Shown here: positions 62,084 to 64,000 of the stretch, one piece after another
How the letters are laid out: every line of letters begins with the position of its first letter
Position numbering within the stretch: the first letter of the stretch is position 1
Assembly (NCBI GenBank): GCA_017940415.1
Contig: JAGAYR010000026.1
Coordinates: forward strand, 62,001-126,000
Reading direction: 5' to 3'
From: Lachnospiraceae bacterium
Lineage (GTDB): Bacteria > Bacillota > Clostridia > Lachnospirales > Lachnospiraceae
DNA: 64,000 nt
Position numbers and translations under genes: made by a program
Notes under the pieces: generated by a model
The model's input: only the letters and a program-made list of their open reading frames with translations
Told to the model about the DNA's origin: nothing
Databases searched by the model: none

Positions 62084-64000
62084 ATGAACGTCCTGCTTAT
62101 CGGAGGCGCAAGTACCTTTCTAAACAACCTTATAATCAAAATGAAGAAGGAAGGTCACAGAGTCTACCTTCTTACAGGGTCAAGATACGATAACAGACCT
62201 TACCAGAAGGTTTTCGAAAAATATAATTTCAGTTATGACAGTACCTGTCTGAATGAAATATTCGAAAGCATAAGACCCGATCTGACCATCTACATGGGTG
62301 CTTATGATACCAATTTCAACTGGGATAAGTCTGATGAAGAAGCCGTAAAATACTCAGCGAGAATGATGAATATTCTAATGGCTTATGTTATGGCAGGCAG
62401 CGGAAGATTTGTCTACCTTTCTTCAAGTGAAGTTTATTCCGGTGATTACAAAGAAGAGATAACCGAAGAAGTTATTCCTTCACCTTCGGGATATAAGGGA
62501 ATGGTTCTTGCTCAGGCCGAGGAGATGTGTACCAGCTACCGTAAGAGCACCGATAAGGATATCGTTATCCTCAGACTCGATAATGTATTTGTTATTCCCG
62601 AGCATGTGGAAGATACTACAGATCCCTGCTCGAGGATGATCATTGAAGGCCTTCATAAATACGTTATCCCTATCGAAAACAACCATAAGATCGCGCTTAC
62701 ATATGTTACCGATGCAATCGAGTGCATCTATAAGGTTTCCATGGCTGAAAACCATATGAAGCCTTTGTATAATATTTCGTCATCCGAACCTGTATCCGAG
62801 CAGTATGTCGCTGAGCAGATCATTAAGCACATGGGATTCAGGGTTGAGACTGCAAGCACCGGAACGAATGCATCCCAGCTTGTACTTTCCAATGAAGCTT
62901 TTTCCTGGGAGTTCGGATATGTATCCCTTTGTGATTTCAGCAGGATAATTGCAAAAGTCGTATCTCAGATGAAGAGATACAGACGTACATTCGTATTCGG
63001 CGAAGCAATGAAGAGAAGCTTTAAAGAAAGACTTCTTGAAAAAGCCGGAACTGCGATCAAAGTACTCATTCCTTTCCTTGAAAACGTTATTGCCTTCGGA
63101 TTGGTTTCACTTATTGTATCCGTTGCGGGCAACAGTACGTTTTTTGCAAAAATGGATTTCTATTTACTGTATGTCCTTCTCTTTGCCGTTTTCTACGGTC
63201 AGCAGCAGGCTACAGTTTCAGCAACACTTTCCGTTCTCGGATATCTCCTCAGCAAGATCACAGGTCAGACCGGCGTATCTGTTCTTATAGACAGCGGTAC
63301 CTATCTGTGGATTGCACAGCTTTTCATCATCGGTCTTGTTGTAGGCTACATGCGTGACACCATCACCAAGATGAAAAGAGAACATGAAGAAGATCATGAT
63401 TACCTTACTCTTCAGCTCCGTGATATCAAGGATATCAACGACAGCAATGTAAGAGTTAAGGATGCGCTTGAAACTCAGATAATCAACCAGAATGACAGCG
63501 TAGGTAAGATCTATGCCATAACTTCCCGTCTGGATCTTTATAACCAGGAAGAAGTTTTGTTCCATGCGGCTGAGATTGTTTCCGACATCATGAAGAGTAA
63601 GGATGTATCCGTCTATACAGTCGGTGCTTCAGAATATGCAAGACTTTTTTCCTATACATCAGAGAAGGCAAAGGTTCTTGGTAATTCCGTAAGGTCTCGT
63701 GATCTTGGAGAGATGTGGGATGCATTTGCTCAGAAGAAAGTATTTATCAACAGATCGCTTTCGGAGGAACTTCCCGTTATGGCTTCCGCTATCTACGGTG
63801 ATGAAGGCGATGTTCAGATAATAATTATGATCTGGTCCCTTCCCTGGGAAAGCATGACCCTCGGACAGGCCAACCAGCTTGTTGTTATCGGCGCACTTAT
63901 CCGAAGCGCAGTTGTAAGAGCCAATAAGTATCTTGCTGCTCTTGAGGATGAGATGTACGTCGGAGAAAGTCATCTTCTTGAGGCTGATGCATTTAAGAAT
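62084..64000 (+). CDS. epimerase-membrane-GAF protein, PelD-like, cut by the window end
   Basis: Open to the window end (639 residues visible, no stop). Residues 1-300 form an NAD-dependent epimerase/SDR domain: LLIGGAS (Rossmann loop) and YLSSSEVY; the YxxxK pair is not intact (GYKGMV in its place). Residues 325-421 hold about four membrane helices. A coiled coil follows (424-470), then a GAF-like domain (about 490-615) with EEVLFHAAEIVSDIM and QANQLVVIGALIRSAV. Helices plus GAF resemble PelD, the c-di-GMP receptor of the Pel polysaccharide system. A GAGGTG site precedes the ATG. Confidence 0.7.
   Translation, partial: MNVLLIGGASTFLNNLIIKMKKEGHRVYLLTGSRYDNRPYQKVFEKYNFSYDSTCLNEIFESIRPDLTIYMGAYDTNFNWDKSDEEAVKYSARMMNILMAYVMAGSGRFVYLSSSEVYSGDYKEEITEEVIPSPSGYKGMVLAQAEEMCTSYRKSTDKDIVILRLDNVFVIPEHVEDTTDPCSRMIIEGLHKYVIPIENNHKIALTYVTDAIECIYKVSMAENHMKPLYNISSSEPVSEQYVAEQIIKHMGFRVETASTGTNASQLVLSNEAFSWEFGYVSLCDFSRIIAKVVSQMKRYRRTFVFGEAMKRSFKERLLEKAGTAIKVLIPFLENVIAFGLVSLIVSVAGNSTFFAKMDFYLLYVLLFAVFYGQQQATVSATLSVLGYLLSKITGQTGVSVLIDSGTYLWIAQLFIIGLVVGYMRDTITKMKREHEEDHDYLTLQLRDIKDINDSNVRVKDALETQIINQNDSVGKIYAITSRLDLYNQEEVLFHAAEIVSDIMKSKDVSVYTVGASEYARLFSYTSEKAKVLGNSVRSRDLGEMWDAFAQKKVFINRSLSEELPVMASAIYGDEGDVQIIIMIWSLPWESMTLGQANQLVVIGALIRSAVVRANKYLAALEDEMYVGESHLLEADAFKN

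Overview
The window reads as chromosome of an anaerobic, low-to-medium GC Gram-positive bacterium of the Clostridia, most likely a Lachnospiraceae relative (Butyrivibrio/Roseburia-like). The evidence is a complete Rnf complex in the clostridial order CDGEAB, a biotin-dependent Na+-decarboxylase operon, glycyl-tRNA synthetase of the single-chain type, ispH next to an S1-domain protein, Gram-positive lipoproteins with clear lipoboxes, strong AGGAGG ribosome-binding sites and use of TTG/GTG starts. The genus assignment is inference. I see no rRNA, tRNA, CRISPR array, phage or intact transposase gene.

Layout. 1-6.9 kb: cell-wall precursor and sugar genes (alpha/beta hydrolase, membrane-anchored MurF-like ligase, membrane protein, D-Ala-D-Ala ligase, CE2-type SGNH esterase, phosphohexomutase). 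6.9-9.2 kb: a membrane-bound clostripain-type (C11) peptidase with a zinc ribbon. 9.2-11.8 kb: nonulosonic (pseudaminic-type) acid genes, partly bracketed by copies of one intergenic repeat, with a small calcium-loop/15-residue-repeat protein among them. 12-18.7 kb: iron alcohol dehydrogenase, radical SAM protein, a nested inverted-repeat element and a 1414-residue 2-hydroxyacyl-CoA dehydratase activase-like protein. 18.8-27.8 kb: rhomboid-like membrane protein, degenerate sigma-70-like protein, PreP-like protease, DUF4349-type lipoprotein, era, recO, Ig-like lipoprotein. 27.9-35.9 kb: glyS, alaS, membrane protein, rpsU, metallophosphoesterase, scpA, scpB.

36-41.4 kb is a five-gene operon joining two different carboxyltransferases, a biotin carrier and membrane subunits of the Na+-pumping decarboxylase family; TetR and RpiR regulators follow. 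43-47 kb: BaiN-type flavoprotein, cmk, ispH, S1 protein. 47-51 kb: CheR methyltransferase, two paralogous secreted proteins and a YprB-like exonuclease. 51.2-56.5 kb: rnfCDGEAB, followed by a GH25-fold protein that has lost catalytic residues and an AP2-like protein on the other strand. 58.5 kb to the end: thrC, an M24 aminopeptidase, a PqqD-like protein and a truncated epimerase-membrane-GAF protein resembling PelD.

Two ion-motive systems (Rnf and the decarboxylase operon) suggest that reduced ferredoxin oxidation and carboxyl transfer both feed a cation gradient. The least expected structure lies between genes: at least eleven hairpin-forming repeat units share cores like GGGGACG(CTA/GTTCT) or the 28-nt GAGTCAG...CTGACTC form, usually sit against stop codons, and in one case supply the end of a coding sequence. 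A 222-bp element with perfect 27-bp terminal inverted repeats is nested inside a pair of these units at 14.1-14.4 kb.
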